Positions 1 through 7,175 of a DNA stretch of 47,941 nucleotides are shown piece by piece. Under the pieces are notes generated by a model. It had not been told where the DNA came from. It did no database searches and saw only the letters and a list, made by a program, of their open reading frames with translations. The first letter of the stretch is position 1. Each line of letters begins with the position of its first letter. A program made the translations under genes and the position numbers. The stretch spans positions 1-47,941 of the forward strand of contig NZ_JHZK01000028.1 of the NCBI RefSeq assembly GCF_000688515.1. Direction: 5' to 3'. This DNA comes from Afifella pfennigii DSM 17143 (GTDB lineage Bacteria; Pseudomonadota; Alphaproteobacteria; Rhizobiales; Afifellaceae).

Positions 1-313
1 CAAAAGGCGCTGGGCCATCGAGCTGTTCTTCCGGTGGGTCAAGCAGACGCTCAAGATCAGGCATTTTCTCGGGCGCGGCGAGAACGCCGTGCGCATCCAG
101 ATCGCCGTGGCGCTCATCGCCTTCCTCATCCTGCGCCTCGCCCAGGCCGCCCAGAACGCCATTCAAAGCCCGCTCGCCTTCGCCAGGCTCGTGCGCGCCA
201 ACCTCATGCACAAAAAGCGCATCGACCGCCTGATCGAGCCACCCCCAGAGCCGTCCAAGGACCCCAACCAAATGCTCCTGCAATGGGCGTGAAATTAAAC
301 CGGACAGCCGTGG
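1..313 (+). mobile_element. Right end of an IS4-type insertion sequence
   Basis: The transposase stop at 290-292 is followed directly by TTAAACCGGACAGCCGTGG (295-313), which resembles the outer inverted repeat of this type of element. After it the sequence changes to the dispersed repeat that also occurs at 2775. The exact outer base (about 311-313) is inferred, because the other end and the target duplication are outside the window. Confidence 0.6.
2..292 (+). CDS. IS4-type transposase, C-terminal fragment (cut by window start)
   Basis: Only the last 96 codons are inside the window; the gene enters from the left with its frame open at base 2. The visible part begins KRRWAIELFFRWVKQ and continues LKIRHFLG, then a hydrophobic ALIAFLILRLAQ stretch. 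This is the C-terminal YREK-like region (W-x-I-E-x-F-F) of IS4-type DDE transposases, which contains the last catalytic Glu. The protein would cut and join the ends of its own insertion sequence. Codon use is GC-rich and like the host. Whether the whole transposase is intact cannot be judged because the N-terminal and central DDE parts lie outside the window. Confidence 0.85.
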   Translation, partial: KRRWAIELFFRWVKQTLKIRHFLGRGENAVRIQIAVALIAFLILRLAQAAQNAIQSPLAFARLVRANLMHKKRIDRLIEPPPEPSKDPNQMLLQWA

Positions 314-705
314 GTCAAGCCTTGGCATGACGACAGATGAAGGCGTCGTTTCGTCGTCCTGCCGCTTAAGCACGACGAGACATGCGGGAGGCGTTATTCA
401 GGCCGTCTCGCCGCGCGCCGCTCACCGCCCGCTCACCCGGGCACCTCTCCAGCACGGGGAGCCGCACCCCTGTCAGGGCGGCCTGCGGCGGAAAGCTCAA
501 AAATGCGGCGGCGGCTGACGGGCTGTGGCATGGCTGGCCGGGTCAAGCCCGGCCATGACGACAACGAATGCCGAGTTTGAGACTGTCGCCATGCCAAGGC
601 CCCGCCTTGGCATCCATTCCACGGCCTCGCCTACGGCAGCATCGGCTTGCAATCATCCGCCTTGGAATTCTACTAAATTATTGATTTTTTTTTCATTTAA
701 TTTGA
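314..705. repeat. Dispersed intergenic repeat, copy A (gene-free stretch 293-766)
   Basis: This gene-free stretch is mostly a repeat shared with 2775-3120. Shared blocks are TGACGACAGATGAA (328-341), GACGGGCTGTGGCATGG (517-533), the 19-bp palindrome GGCCGGG-tcaag-CCCGGCC (536-554), the sequence from ATGACGACAACGAATGCCGA onward, the palindrome GCCAAGG-ccccg-CCTTGGC (593-611), and an AT-rich tail ending ATTTAATTTGAT near 705. The two palindromes with ATGACGAC and its inverse form a bipartite unit seen between genes in Hyphomicrobiales; translated, it gives spurious peptides such as AGSSPAMT. The left end is truncated by the IS4-type element. No credible gene is present; 706-766 holds nothing further that I recognise. 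Confidence 0.8.
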
Positions 706-766
706 TGTCTGCCGTCGATCTTCGAGGATCCGCCGGACCGTCTCCTCGCCATCACTCAGGACTGGC

Positions 767-1744
767 TCAGGGGCAAAACTCGCCTGGCGGTGCAAATTCG
801 GGCCCGCGCGCGCATTCATAAGCCCTGGCACGAAACATTGTTGGTTCCCCGCTACCGGTCGAAAACGACGCCAACCGCTCCCAAATCGCAGCAACCGAAC
901 CATCGAGCAATCCATCCCACCGATAGACGGCGTCCAGACCTTCATCCTGTCCAAGGTTGACGTCGATGACCGCCTCGATCGCCCAGTCGGGGATCTTCGG
1001 CTCGGAGGGTGCCATATCCGTCTCGATGTCGTCGATCTCGCCCAGCAACAGATCAGTGGCTACCGCCGGGGCAACGACATTGCCCGACCTGTCCGGCCAT
1101 GGACCTCGGGAAACGGCGCCGGCATGTTCCAGTTCTCCCCAAGCTGCGGCGGTTTCGATAGGCGAGCGCACATCGAGACAGGGTGAACCAAGGCACGCTT
1201 CGCCTTGTGCCGCCGTCGCCCCGATTTCCATGCGCCCGGCGGCCATGATCATGGCCCGATTGCCCATGATCGGCCGGGTCATCAGCCGCCATCCCACATG
1301 CGGGCCCACACCGAATTCTTCCTCTCCCGCTACGTGTTCATCACCGAGCGTGCCGATGAGATCGTCGCGAATGGCCGGCCCGAGATTGAAACGGACCACT
1401 TCGATATAGCTGATCGGAAGGGGAGCCGCGCTCGGCGGGGCGTCGATCCAATTGGTCCCATAGCGTATCCGATAGCGTACGCGTTCCAGCCCAGGCTCCG
1501 ACATATCGAGGGCAAAAACGGCCAGCGGCATCGGACCGATGTCGGCAGCAGGCAACAAGGCCGATTGCGGGCTGGCCTCAGAAAGGGCTTCGTTGATGGC
1601 GTCCCATAACCGGTCCGCCTCCACCGCAGCGTAGCCGCCCGCGTTGACGAACTGCGCCGATGGATCGGCATGGACGGGACATGGAGCAAGTCCCGTCATT
1701 ACCGCCATGCCTGAGAAGAGGGCAATTGCAGCTGGGGTTTTCAT
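767..1744 (-). CDS. Hypothetical secreted protein, 325 aa
   Basis: The function is not recognised. The chosen start is the second of two adjacent ATGs (1747 and 1744), which lie behind CCGGAGGC, a good Shine-Dalgarno site; an in-frame TTG at 1765 lies further upstream. Residues 1-26 form a Sec signal peptide (MKTPAAIALFSGMAVM, cleavage likely after VHA). The mature protein has no membrane segment and carries two cysteine pairs, one in CLGSPC and one in the C-terminal YECARGPEF...FCP, suggesting two disulfides in the periplasm. It shares no visible similarity with the neighbouring secreted protein at 2011-2556. Both genes lie between the two direct repeat copies, which suggests acquisition or duplication as a block. 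Codon use is less GC-biased than in the rest of the window. Confidence 0.7.
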   Translation of the reverse strand: MKTPAAIALFSGMAVMTGLAPCPVHADPSAQFVNAGGYAAVEADRLWDAINEALSEASPQSALLPAADIGPMPLAVFALDMSEPGLERVRYRIRYGTNWIDAPPSAAPLPISYIEVVRFNLGPAIRDDLIGTLGDEHVAGEEEFGVGPHVGWRLMTRPIMGNRAMIMAAGRMEIGATAAQGEACLGSPCLDVRSPIETAAAWGELEHAGAVSRGPWPDRSGNVVAPAVATDLLLGEIDDIETDMAPSEPKIPDWAIEAVIDVNLGQDEGLDAVYRWDGLLDGSVAAIWERLASFSTGSGEPTMFRARAYECARGPEFAPPGEFCP

Positions 1745-1830
1745 CATGCCTCCGGAACTGTGCAAACGCCGGTCGGTTCACCGTATCGCCTGCCTTCCTC
1801 CACCTCGCTGATGGCGCGGCCGAGCACCGC

Positions 1831-1977
1831 CTAAGCGGAGAAGTTGAGATAGCGGAATTCGTGGCGACCGGTTTCGTCAGGCTGGGTGAAGGCCAGCGTG
1901 ATCGCGAAATCGACCGCCACGCTCAAGAGAAGGAACGGCGAGGTCGTGGTCCCGACGGATCGAGCGACACTGACATC
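1831..1977 (-). pseudogene. Possible remnant of a coding region
   Basis: Between the two secreted-protein genes a 48-codon open frame begins right after a TGA and ends at TAG 1831-1833. Its translation looks protein-like (VARSVGTTTSPFLLLSV, then FAITLAFTQPDETGRHEF) rather than like a shadow of another gene. There is no convincing start codon with a ribosome site; a GTG inside the frame is possible. It could be the C-terminal remnant of a gene degraded during repeat-mediated rearrangement, or chance. Confidence 0.2.
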
Positions 1978-2010
1978 TCACATCGCGTCGTTTCCTTTTC
2001 CTGGCGCCGC

Positions 2011-2556
2011 TCAGCCCGCGAGATGAAGCACGGTGTCGAAGGTGCCCTCGACCGTGATGCAATCCTCGCTATCGAGTTCAGACATCGCGCTTTCGCGCTT
2101 GCACAAAAACGCGGAGAACGCGCCCCTTGCCCTGCCCTTCTCGCCCTCAATAGCCAAGGTCTCTACGGTAATGGAGGCGTGGGCGGGGTCCTCGTCGCTG
2201 ACGTAGAAATTCCGCATCCCTTCGGGAAAGTAACTCACCGACGCTTCGGCGCCCGCTGCGTCGGACCCGCTGACGGGACCGATGTCGACACTCAGTACAC
2301 CACGCATCATGCTTTCGGCTTCAGGGTCGTGTGCTTGGATCGACACCATGCTTATGGGGCCAAAGCTGCGGATTTCCGCCGTGGCTGTGTCTTCCGAGGG
2401 CACATGCAAGGTCTCGCCGCGATAGGACACGCCGTCGATGGTGGCCTCAACCGTGCCGATGGGCACCGTTGTCTGCGCCCATGCCGCGCCGGAAAGAAAA
2501 AGAAACGCAAAAACGGTCCAGGCAAGCAGCCCGAACAGCTTTGGTGATGATGTCAT
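2011..2556 (-). CDS. Hypothetical secreted protein, 181 aa
   Basis: The function is not recognised. The start ATG at 2556 is preceded by CAGGGACC and begins a clear Sec signal peptide (MTSSPKLFGLLAWTVFAFLF, cleavage after AWA). The frame is open further upstream but that part is arginine/histidine-rich and not signal-like. The mature part looks like an all-beta secreted domain: it starts VPIGTVEATIDGVSY and has alternating hydrophobic strands, with one cysteine in AFLCKRES and one in EDCITVEG, which could form a disulfide. It is separated from the downstream 325-aa secreted protein by 266 bases holding a probable gene remnant. It lies between the direct repeat copies A and B. Confidence 0.65.
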   Translation of the reverse strand: MTSSPKLFGLLAWTVFAFLFLSGAAWAQTTVPIGTVEATIDGVSYRGETLHVPSEDTATAEIRSFGPISMVSIQAHDPEAESMMRGVLSVDIGPVSGSDAAGAEASVSYFPEGMRNFYVSDEDPAHASITVETLAIEGEKGRARGAFSAFLCKRESAMSELDSEDCITVEGTFDTVLHLAG

Positions 2557-2774
2557 GGTCCCTGTCCGTTGGTTCTGGTGGTGCCGGTGTTCGTGGCGGC
2601 AGGCTCTAACACCGGCGCCGGGACGCCACCCCATTCGTTCAGACGGGGCATCGCCGAAACTTGAGCGATAGAAGCGGAAACTGACAATTGCGAGCCGATC
2701 GGGGCGGCTTCATCGGAGCATGTCGTGGTTCAATGGACACCGCGAAGTCAGAGCCTGTCGACGGCGGAACGGCA

Positions 2775-3120
2775 TGGATGCCAAGGTGGGGCCCTGGCCT
2801 GACGACAGATGAACGCGTCGTTTCGTCGTCCTGCCGCGCGCCGTTCGGCGCCCGCTTAGGCGGGCATTTCTCTACCACGGGGAGCCACACCGCCATCAGG
2901 TAGCCTGCGGTGGAGAGCCCACAATCCCGCTGACGGGCTGTGGCATGGTTGGCCGGGTCAAGCCCGGCCATGACGACAACGAATGCCGAGTTTGAGACTG
3001 TCGTCATGCCTGGGCCCCGCCTTGGCATCCATTCCACGGCCTCGCTTACGGCACCATCGGCTTTCCGGCGCCCGCCTTAGAAATCTTCTAAGTTGCTGAT
3101 TAAATTCATTTAATTTGATT
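2775..3120. repeat. Dispersed intergenic repeat, copy B (gene-free stretch 2557-3278)
   Basis: Direct repeat of copy A at 314-705, in the same orientation. It contains TGACGACAGATGAA, GACGGGCTGTGGCATGG, the palindrome GGCCGGG-tcaag-CCCGGCC (2951-2969), the block ATGACGACAACGAATGCCGA, a second palindrome with one mismatch (3008-3026) and the same AT-rich tail ending ATTTAATTTGAT. Just upstream, 2772-2795 carries a further ATGGATGCCAAGGTGGGGC half-unit. The rest of the gap (2557-2770 and 3121-3278) has no recognisable gene; 3121-3278 is very GC-rich with short inverted repeats and forms the leader of the DUF4405 gene. Confidence 0.8.
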
Positions 3121-3278
3121 CCCGCAAGGCGCGGGCGTAGCTCTTGCCGCGAAAGCCGACGGCATGCTCAAAGCGCCCGCCGGCGCCGCAGGAGAGCGGC
3201 GCCGGAGGCCCCCGCTCTCCCGCCCCGCCGGCCCGGACGCGGCCCTGCGGCCCGCCCAGCACTTGTCGGAGAAAAGAA

Positions 3279-3779
3279 ATGTCCGCGCTTTCCGCCCGCA
3301 ACATCGTCACCCCGGTGATGATCGTCCTCTTCGTCGTCTCCTCCGTCACCGGGGTGATGCTGCTCTTCCACTGGTATGGCGGCCTGGTGCGCTTCTCGCA
3401 CGAATGGCTGTCGATCGCCTTCATCGCGCTCGGCGGCTGGCATCTGGTGCGCAACTGGAAGCCCTTCACGCTCTATTGGAAGCGCAGCGCCGCCGTCGCC
3501 GCCTTCGCCGTCAGCCTCGCAGCCTCCGTCCTCATCACCGGCATGACCGGCACGAGCTCCAATGTCAGCCCCGGCGCGGTGTTCCGCGCCGTCACCAGCG
3601 CCAGCCTGGAGGATGCCGCGCCCGCCTTCGGCCTCACCCCGGAAAAGGCGGTGGAGGTGCTGAAGGGCGCGGCGATTGCGGCAGAAAGCGGCGAGACCTT
3701 GAACGCCATCGGCGCGCGCGCCGGGCGCAGCGGCGCGGAGGTCGCCTCGCTGCTGGCCAAGAACGGCGGGCGGCCCTGA
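3279..3779 (+). CDS. DUF4405 membrane protein (flavinylation-associated cytochrome-like)
   Basis: 166 aa. The start ATG at 3279 is preceded by TCGGAG with a 7-nt gap; the frame is open upstream, but that segment is arginine/proline-rich and not protein-like. The N-terminal two thirds matches the DUF4405 pattern: a first membrane helix (VTPVMIVLFVVSSVTGVMLL) followed by FHWYGG, then SHEWLSIAFIALGGWHLVRNW and a third helix (AAFAVSLAASVLITGM). Conserved histidines in FHWYGG, SHEW and GGWHLV are candidate haem ligands, consistent with an integral membrane cytochrome role proposed for this family. The C-terminal ~70 residues are soluble and include a helical segment (LTPEKAVEVLKGAAIAAESG). It is a single gene, convergent with the HAD gene at 3849. 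Confidence 0.75.
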   Translation: MSALSARNIVTPVMIVLFVVSSVTGVMLLFHWYGGLVRFSHEWLSIAFIALGGWHLVRNWKPFTLYWKRSAAVAAFAVSLAASVLITGMTGTSSNVSPGAVFRAVTSASLEDAAPAFGLTPEKAVEVLKGAAIAAESGETLNAIGARAGRSGAEVASLLAKNGGRP

Positions 3780-3848
3780 ACGGCCGCCCCTTGAGGCCCC
3801 GGCCGCTTCAGCACGGGCCGAAGGCGAGCGCGCGCCCCGCGCCCGCCT

Positions 3849-4832
3849 TCACTTCGCGAACACCGTCTTCCAGTCCTTGGCCATATCGACGAGCGTCCAG
3901 CCGTTGATGGCCGCCGCGTCGAGGCCCTTGTCCAGCTTGCCGAAGGTCGCCTGGCGATCATAGGCCCATTCGCGCTTCGCATCGGTGTGGTGCACGTAGA
4001 GGCAGAAATCGGGCCCCGGCGGCAGGCAGGTATATTGCAGCATCTGCAGGTCGCCGTCGGAATTGCCGAAGGCGGCGATCGGCTTGCGGCCGATATGCAT
4101 CTGGATGCCGACGGGCTTGCCCGGACCGTCATCGACGAAGTCGATCTCGGGGAGCTTTTCCAGGATCGGGCGGCCGTCGACCACGCTGAATTTCAGCTTG
4201 CCGGCGCTGCCGACGACCTCCTGGGGCGGCACCCCGTAGACCCGCTCGGTGAAGACGCGCATGAAGTCGATGCCGCCGCCGGAGACGATGAAGGTCTTGA
4301 AACCATTGGCCCGCAGATAGGCGAGAAGCTCCAGCATCGGCTGATAGGTCATCTGCGTATAGGGCACATCCCTCGTCGGATGCCTGGCGGTGGCGAGCCA
4401 TTCCTCCACGACGGCGGCGAATTCGTCCGTCGTCATGCCCGCATGCGTTGCGCCGACGACGGCGGCGACGTCCTTTTCGCCATTGGCGAAGGCGGTCTTC
4501 AGATCGCCCTTGAGGATGGATGCATAAGGCTCCTGCGTCTGCCATTCCGGATGCTGCGGCGCCAGGGCCTTGACCCGGTCGATGGCGAAGAGGAGCTGGA
4601 AGTAGGCGGGCTGCTCGGCCCAGAGCGTTCCATCGTTGTCGAAGACGGCGATGCGCTCGGCTTCGTCGACGAAATCGGCGCTCGCCTCGCTGGAGACGCC
4701 TTCCACGAAGGCGATGATGGCCTGTTTGCTGGCGCCCTCGTTCCAGGACGGCAAGGGATCGTCCTGGGCCATGGCGGGCGCGGCGAAAAGGATCGCCGCG
4801 AGGGCCAAGAGGCGGGATGGCATGCACGGCAT
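3849..4832 (-). CDS. Secreted HAD-superfamily phosphatase
   Basis: 327 aa. The start ATG at 4832 follows AAGGGTGG at 6 nt; a second in-frame ATG lies three codons on. Residues 1-23 are a Sec signal peptide (PSRLLALAAILFAAPAMAQ), so the enzyme is probably periplasmic. HAD motif I is FDNDGTLW with nucleophile Asp65 and acid/base Asp67; motif II is FIVSGGG; motif IV is FGNSDGD. The long cap between motifs I and II places it near the phosphoserine phosphatase-like group. It is the last gene of a minus-strand unit with an arylsulfatase 94 bases upstream. Such HAD genes often neighbour sulfatases, but its substrate is unknown. The full length and intact motifs argue for an active enzyme. Confidence 0.8.
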   Translation of the reverse strand: MPCMPSRLLALAAILFAAPAMAQDDPLPSWNEGASKQAIIAFVEGVSSEASADFVDEAERIAVFDNDGTLWAEQPAYFQLLFAIDRVKALAPQHPEWQTQEPYASILKGDLKTAFANGEKDVAAVVGATHAGMTTDEFAAVVEEWLATARHPTRDVPYTQMTYQPMLELLAYLRANGFKTFIVSGGGIDFMRVFTERVYGVPPQEVVGSAGKLKFSVVDGRPILEKLPEIDFVDDGPGKPVGIQMHIGRKPIAAFGNSDGDLQMLQYTCLPPGPDFCLYVHHTDAKREWAYDRQATFGKLDKGLDAAAINGWTLVDMAKDWKTVFAK

Positions 4833-4888
4833 CTTCGTCCACCCTTCAGGCTGCGGGCCGTTCAGGGATCGGCCCAGACTGGAAAGGG

Positions 4889-4908
4889 CCGGGCCCATTC
4901 GGGCCCGG
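4889..4908 (-). promoter_or_regulatory. Perfect hairpin between arylsulfatase and HAD genes
   Basis: CCGGGCCC-attc-GGGCCCGG forms an 8-bp all-GC stem with a 4-nt loop in the 94-base gap between the two genes. No T-tract follows on the minus strand, so it is not a typical intrinsic terminator. It might protect mRNA ends or lower expression of the downstream gene. Confidence 0.4.
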
Positions 4909-4926
4909 CAGTTCGTCATTGACGGC

Positions 4927-6621
4927 TCAGTTGCCGGTGGGCAGCCCAATGGTGACGCCCTCCTTCTCCAGCGCATCGCGCACATACTGGAAGCGCTGGT
5001 AGCGGCTGAGCGTGATCGGTCCGCTGTAGGTCTCGCTCTGGAGCTTGCGGGGCGGATACTGGACATAGGTCTTCATGAGGTCCGCCACCGCCTGGTTGGC
5101 CGGAACCACGGCCCAGGTGCTCTCGGTGAAGTTGGTCATGAAGATGTCGTAGCGCTCCTGCGGATCGGCAAGCAGGTCGAAGACCTGCGGAACCGTCGCG
5201 ACATAGCTCGAGGCGCCCTTCCAGCCGAGGTTGGTGTCGACGGCGAGCCCGCCCGTGTCGGCACCGTCGTCACCGCGCAGGTTGAAGACGTATTTGAAGT
5301 TGCCGACGCGCACGGCGCCCGGCGTCAACTCATCCTCGGTGAAGTAGAACCAGTTGTTGCGCTCGGAGGCTCCGGTGCCGGTGAGCACGGGCGTCATATC
5401 GAAGCTGTCGAAGACGATCGGCTGGTTCTCGCGGTCCTGCGTCGGCAGGTCGATACCGGCGAGCGAGGCGAAGGTCGCCATCAGATCGAGGCCGCCGGTG
5501 ATGTCGTGGCTGACGCTCGCCGGCGCGATCCTGCCCGGCCAGCGCGCGAAGGTCGGCACGCGGCTGCCGCCCTCGCGAACCGTGCCCTTGGTGCCGCGGA
5601 AGGGGGTATAGCCCGCATCCGGATAGACATCCTGCCAGGCGCCGTTGTCGACGGTGTAGAAGACCAGCGTATCGTCGGTGAGGCCAAGCTCGTCGAGCTT
5701 GTCGAGCACGTTGCCGACCCGCGCGTCGAGCTCCACCACCGCATCGGCGTATTTGGACTTGGAGATGGACTGACCCTCAAAATCGGGGTGCGGCAGGTTC
5801 GGCTGATGGTTCTTCATGAAGTTGAGGTTGATGAAAAACGGCGTGTCGGAATCCTGTGCCGCGTCCTCCAGGAACTCGATCGCCGCCGCTTCCACGTAGG
5901 CGTCGAGGAAGGGGATGCCGACGACGCCCTGATCGGGGGTGTCGACGTACTCGCCGTTGACCTTCCAGACCTCCGTCGCCTCCTCGCCGGCATTGCCGGA
6001 CAAAGCGCCCTTGGTGGAATCCTGGAAGACCTTCCTCACCTCGTCGCTCATGCCCGGAAACCAGTTCGTATCGGGGTAGGTGTAGGCGTTGAGGTGATAG
6101 AGGAAGGCGTATTTCATCACGTCGTAGCCCTGCGCGTTCGGCAGAGCGTAGTCGCTCTCGCCCAGATGCCATTTGCCGGTGAAGTAGGTCTTGTAGCCGG
6201 CCTCCTTGAGGAGGGAGGCGAGCGTCCATTCGGCCGCCGGCAGACCGCCGCCCTGGCCCTGGAAGGCCACGGTGGTCATGCCGCTGCGGTTGGGATTGCG
6301 CCCGGTCTGGATGGCGGCGCGGCCGGGGGTGCAGGAAGGCTGGCCGTAGAAGTTGGTGAAGGTCATGCCCTCGGCGGCAAGCTTGTCGAAGGCCGGCGTC
6401 GGCATGCCGCGCCCCTCGCCGCCGAGATAGGGCCCAAGGTCGCCCCAGCCCGTATCGTCGGAAACGATGAGGAGGATATTGGGCTTGCTGCCGGCAGCCT
6501 CCGAATCCTGCGCCTTGGCCGGGGCGGCGATAAAGCCTGCCGAGAAGACGGCGGCACCGAGGGCGAACGCTGCCAATCCTCGCCACGGAAACGCTTCGCG
6601 CTTGCGCATTTGTTCATGCAT
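4927..6621 (-). CDS. Arylsulfatase, formylglycine-dependent, secreted
   Basis: 564 aa. The start ATG at 6621 lies 7 nt after GAGGGAGA. A signal peptide covers residues 1 to ~38 (GLAAFALGAAVFSAGF, cleavage near AKAQ). The family signature is complete: metal-binding SDDTGWGD (Asp55, Asp56), and CTPGRAAIQTG with Cys97, which is converted to formylglycine in active enzymes, inside the C-x-P-x-R recognition motif. Further family blocks are YFTGKWHLG, FINLNFMKNHQPNLPHP and TVDNGAW. The enzyme would hydrolyse a sulfate ester outside the cytoplasm; the substrate cannot be told. It sits between a 77-residue protein and a secreted HAD phosphatase on the same strand, apparently one transcription unit. 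No formylglycine-generating enzyme gene is in the window. Confidence 0.92.
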   Translation of the reverse strand: MHEQMRKREAFPWRGLAAFALGAAVFSAGFIAAPAKAQDSEAAGSKPNILLIVSDDTGWGDLGPYLGGEGRGMPTPAFDKLAAEGMTFTNFYGQPSCTPGRAAIQTGRNPNRSGMTTVAFQGQGGGLPAAEWTLASLLKEAGYKTYFTGKWHLGESDYALPNAQGYDVMKYAFLYHLNAYTYPDTNWFPGMSDEVRKVFQDSTKGALSGNAGEEATEVWKVNGEYVDTPDQGVVGIPFLDAYVEAAAIEFLEDAAQDSDTPFFINLNFMKNHQPNLPHPDFEGQSISKSKYADAVVELDARVGNVLDKLDELGLTDDTLVFYTVDNGAWQDVYPDAGYTPFRGTKGTVREGGSRVPTFARWPGRIAPASVSHDITGGLDLMATFASLAGIDLPTQDRENQPIVFDSFDMTPVLTGTGASERNNWFYFTEDELTPGAVRVGNFKYVFNLRGDDGADTGGLAVDTNLGWKGASSYVATVPQVFDLLADPQERYDIFMTNFTESTWAVVPANQAVADLMKTYVQYPPRKLQSETYSGPITLSRYQRFQYVRDALEKEGVTIGLPTGN

Positions 6622-6683
6622 CGAGAAATCTCCCTCATGCTTGGTGAAAACCGGCCTTCGTCCTTTCTGGCTCGGGGCCACGA

Positions 6684-6917
6684 TCACGGCGCGCAGGCGA
6701 GGCGCTCCAGGATTTCCGCCTCAAGCTCTTTGACGATCTCCTCGTATTCGCGGATCTTCTCCGAGTTGGCCTCGGCCGCCTGACGCCAATGCGCCAGCGC
6801 CGCGCAGGCCTGGTCGTAGTCGGAAACGATGGCGCGGAAGTCCTCGTCCCTGGCGCATCTGCGACGGATCTGAAATTCGCGCTCCGGCCAACGCGCCACG
6901 AAGAAGGTCTCGCGCAC
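6684..6917 (-). CDS. Small conserved-looking coiled-coil protein, 77 aa
   Basis: The start is GTG at 6917, preceded by TAGGAGAG at about 10 nt. The protein begins RETFFVARWPEREFQIRR and ends in a charged heptad-like helix (KIREYEEIVKELEAEILERL). It has no signal peptide or membrane segment, so it is cytoplasmic. I do not know a function. It is the first gene of the minus-strand unit with the arylsulfatase (62-base gap) and is divergent from the amber-split TPR gene, with which it shares a 258-base promoter region. Confidence 0.65.
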   Translation of the reverse strand: MRETFFVARWPEREFQIRRRCARDEDFRAIVSDYDQACAALAHWRQAAEANSEKIREYEEIVKELEAEILERLACAP

Positions 6918-7043
6918 TTTGCCTGCACTCTCCTAAGGCATGTCGTCGAAGATCGAAGCACGCGAACTGTCACCCGCCTCATCTCCCGCGCCCTCTGGCG
7001 CTTTCAGGCGTTTTTGTGTCTTTTCACGATCTTCTGGAAGCAA

Positions 7044-7055
7044 CGAACATGTTCG
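7044..7055. promoter_or_regulatory. Perfect 12-bp palindrome in divergent promoter region
   Basis: CGAACATGTTCG lies in the 258-base gap between the minus-strand 77-residue gene and the plus-strand split TPR gene. It could be an operator for either unit. It resembles LexA-type half sites, but the spacing fits neither the alphaproteobacterial GAAC-N7-GAAC box nor the Gram-positive box, so I do not assign a regulator. Confidence 0.3.
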
Positions 7056-7175
7056 AACCTTTGCCAATACAGCCGCAAACAGGCGGTGTGCCGCCCGATT
7101 GCGAGCAAACCGTCTCGCAAAAACTCGCCGCCCGGTGTAAAATCGTTCGCAGTCAGCGTTGCGGAGACATCGACC

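Noticed and set aside
2639-3037. Minus-strand frame containing VVVMAGLDPANHA as a gene
   Set aside because: It is the known spurious translation of the dispersed palindromic repeat.
6987-7015. GCGCC-ctct-GGCGC followed by T-rich sequence as a terminator
   Set aside because: The T-run does not follow the stem directly and no plus-strand gene ends upstream, so a function is not supported.
7045-7058. GAACATGTTCGAAC as a LexA box
   Set aside because: The two GAAC repeats are 6, not 7, bases apart, and the palindromic form does not match the alphaproteobacterial direct-repeat box.
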